This document shows, piece by piece, positions 32,115-32,166 of a DNA stretch of 32,166 bases; positions within the stretch are counted from its first letter, which is position 1, and every line of letters begins with the position of its first letter. The position numbers were made by a program, and so were the translations under genes. The notes beneath the pieces were generated by a model that saw only the letters and a program-made list of their open reading frames with translations, searched no databases and was not told where the DNA came from. Origin of the DNA: Anaerolineales bacterium UBA3905 (lineage in GTDB: Bacteria; Chloroflexota; Anaerolineae; Caldilineales; Caldilineaceae); the NCBI GenBank assembly GCA_002391565.1, contig DGFH01000059.1:1-32166 (forward strand), written 5' to 3'.

Positions 32115-32166
32115 GTGTTACGTGTTGCGTGCTACGTGTCAGAACCCCTCACGCAACACGTAATAC
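32115..32166. repeat. Second inverted array of CGTG-core 7-bp units at the right edge
   Basis: After the kinase stop, three 7-bp units run on the plus strand (gtgttac, gtgttgc, gtgctac; 32115-32135), then a 14-base centre, then complementary units (cacgcaa, cacgtaa; 32150-32163), continuing to the window edge. The arms can fold as a hairpin. The units are those of the array at 584-750, about 31 kb away. It may end the kinase transcript. Confidence 0.75.

Overview
The window looks like high-GC chromosomal DNA from a draft assembly of a Chloroflexota bacterium, probably of the Anaerolineae/Caldilinea type. This is inferred from gene style: large secreted multidomain proteins with Pro/Thr linkers, CUT1-type sugar importers, and short-unit repeat arrays between genes. 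No marker gene settles the taxonomy. The first 19 bases match the Tn5/Nextera mosaic-end adapter, so the left edge is a library artefact and the first gene is cut by it.

Left part, minus strand (20-6298): a sugar-import locus reads right to left as a DeoR-type helix-turn-helix fused to a PIG-L/LmbE deacetylase, a Tat/lipoprotein solute-binding protein, and a truncated permease. An inverted array of 7-bp units lies between the last two. To its right is a compact molybdate importer operon, modA-modB-modC. Next come a DinB-like protein (minus strand) and, divergently, a lysine 2,3-aminomutase followed by a D-Ala-D-Ala-ligase-like ATP-grasp enzyme (7219-9694), which may make and conjugate beta-lysine.

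Middle, minus strand (9880-19005): two very large exported proteases. One is a subtilisin (S8) with cohesin-like, dockerin and cohesin-like modules. The other is a C39-like cysteine peptidase with two PA14 domains and many Ig/PPC/IPT/CARDB-type modules.

Right-middle, plus strand (19412-28336): the most interesting part, an eight-gene operon for a ribosomally made, modified peptide (RiPP). In order: a radical SAM/SPASM maturase, a 66-residue candidate precursor peptide, a secreted beta-helix-like protein, a secreted gingipain-like C25 protease, a small S26-type peptidase without membrane segments, a nucleotidyltransferase, an HprK-like kinase and a PqqD-like peptide chaperone. Several junctions overlap, and a 15-bp perfect hairpin follows. 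The precursor has a Tyr-x-x-Pro leader motif, two Cys in the putative core and a C-terminal Ser. The kinase/nucleotidyltransferase pair resembles the tailoring pair of paeninodin-type lasso clusters, but no lasso cyclase or transglutaminase-like protease is present, so this appears to be a different pathway.

Right end (28681-32088): a hybrid sensor histidine kinase with its own receiver domain, then another array of the same 7-bp repeat family seen near the left end. Four exported proteins in the window end in the same short C-terminal motif, aromatic-Leu-Pro plus a few residues, which may be a sorting or anchoring tag.
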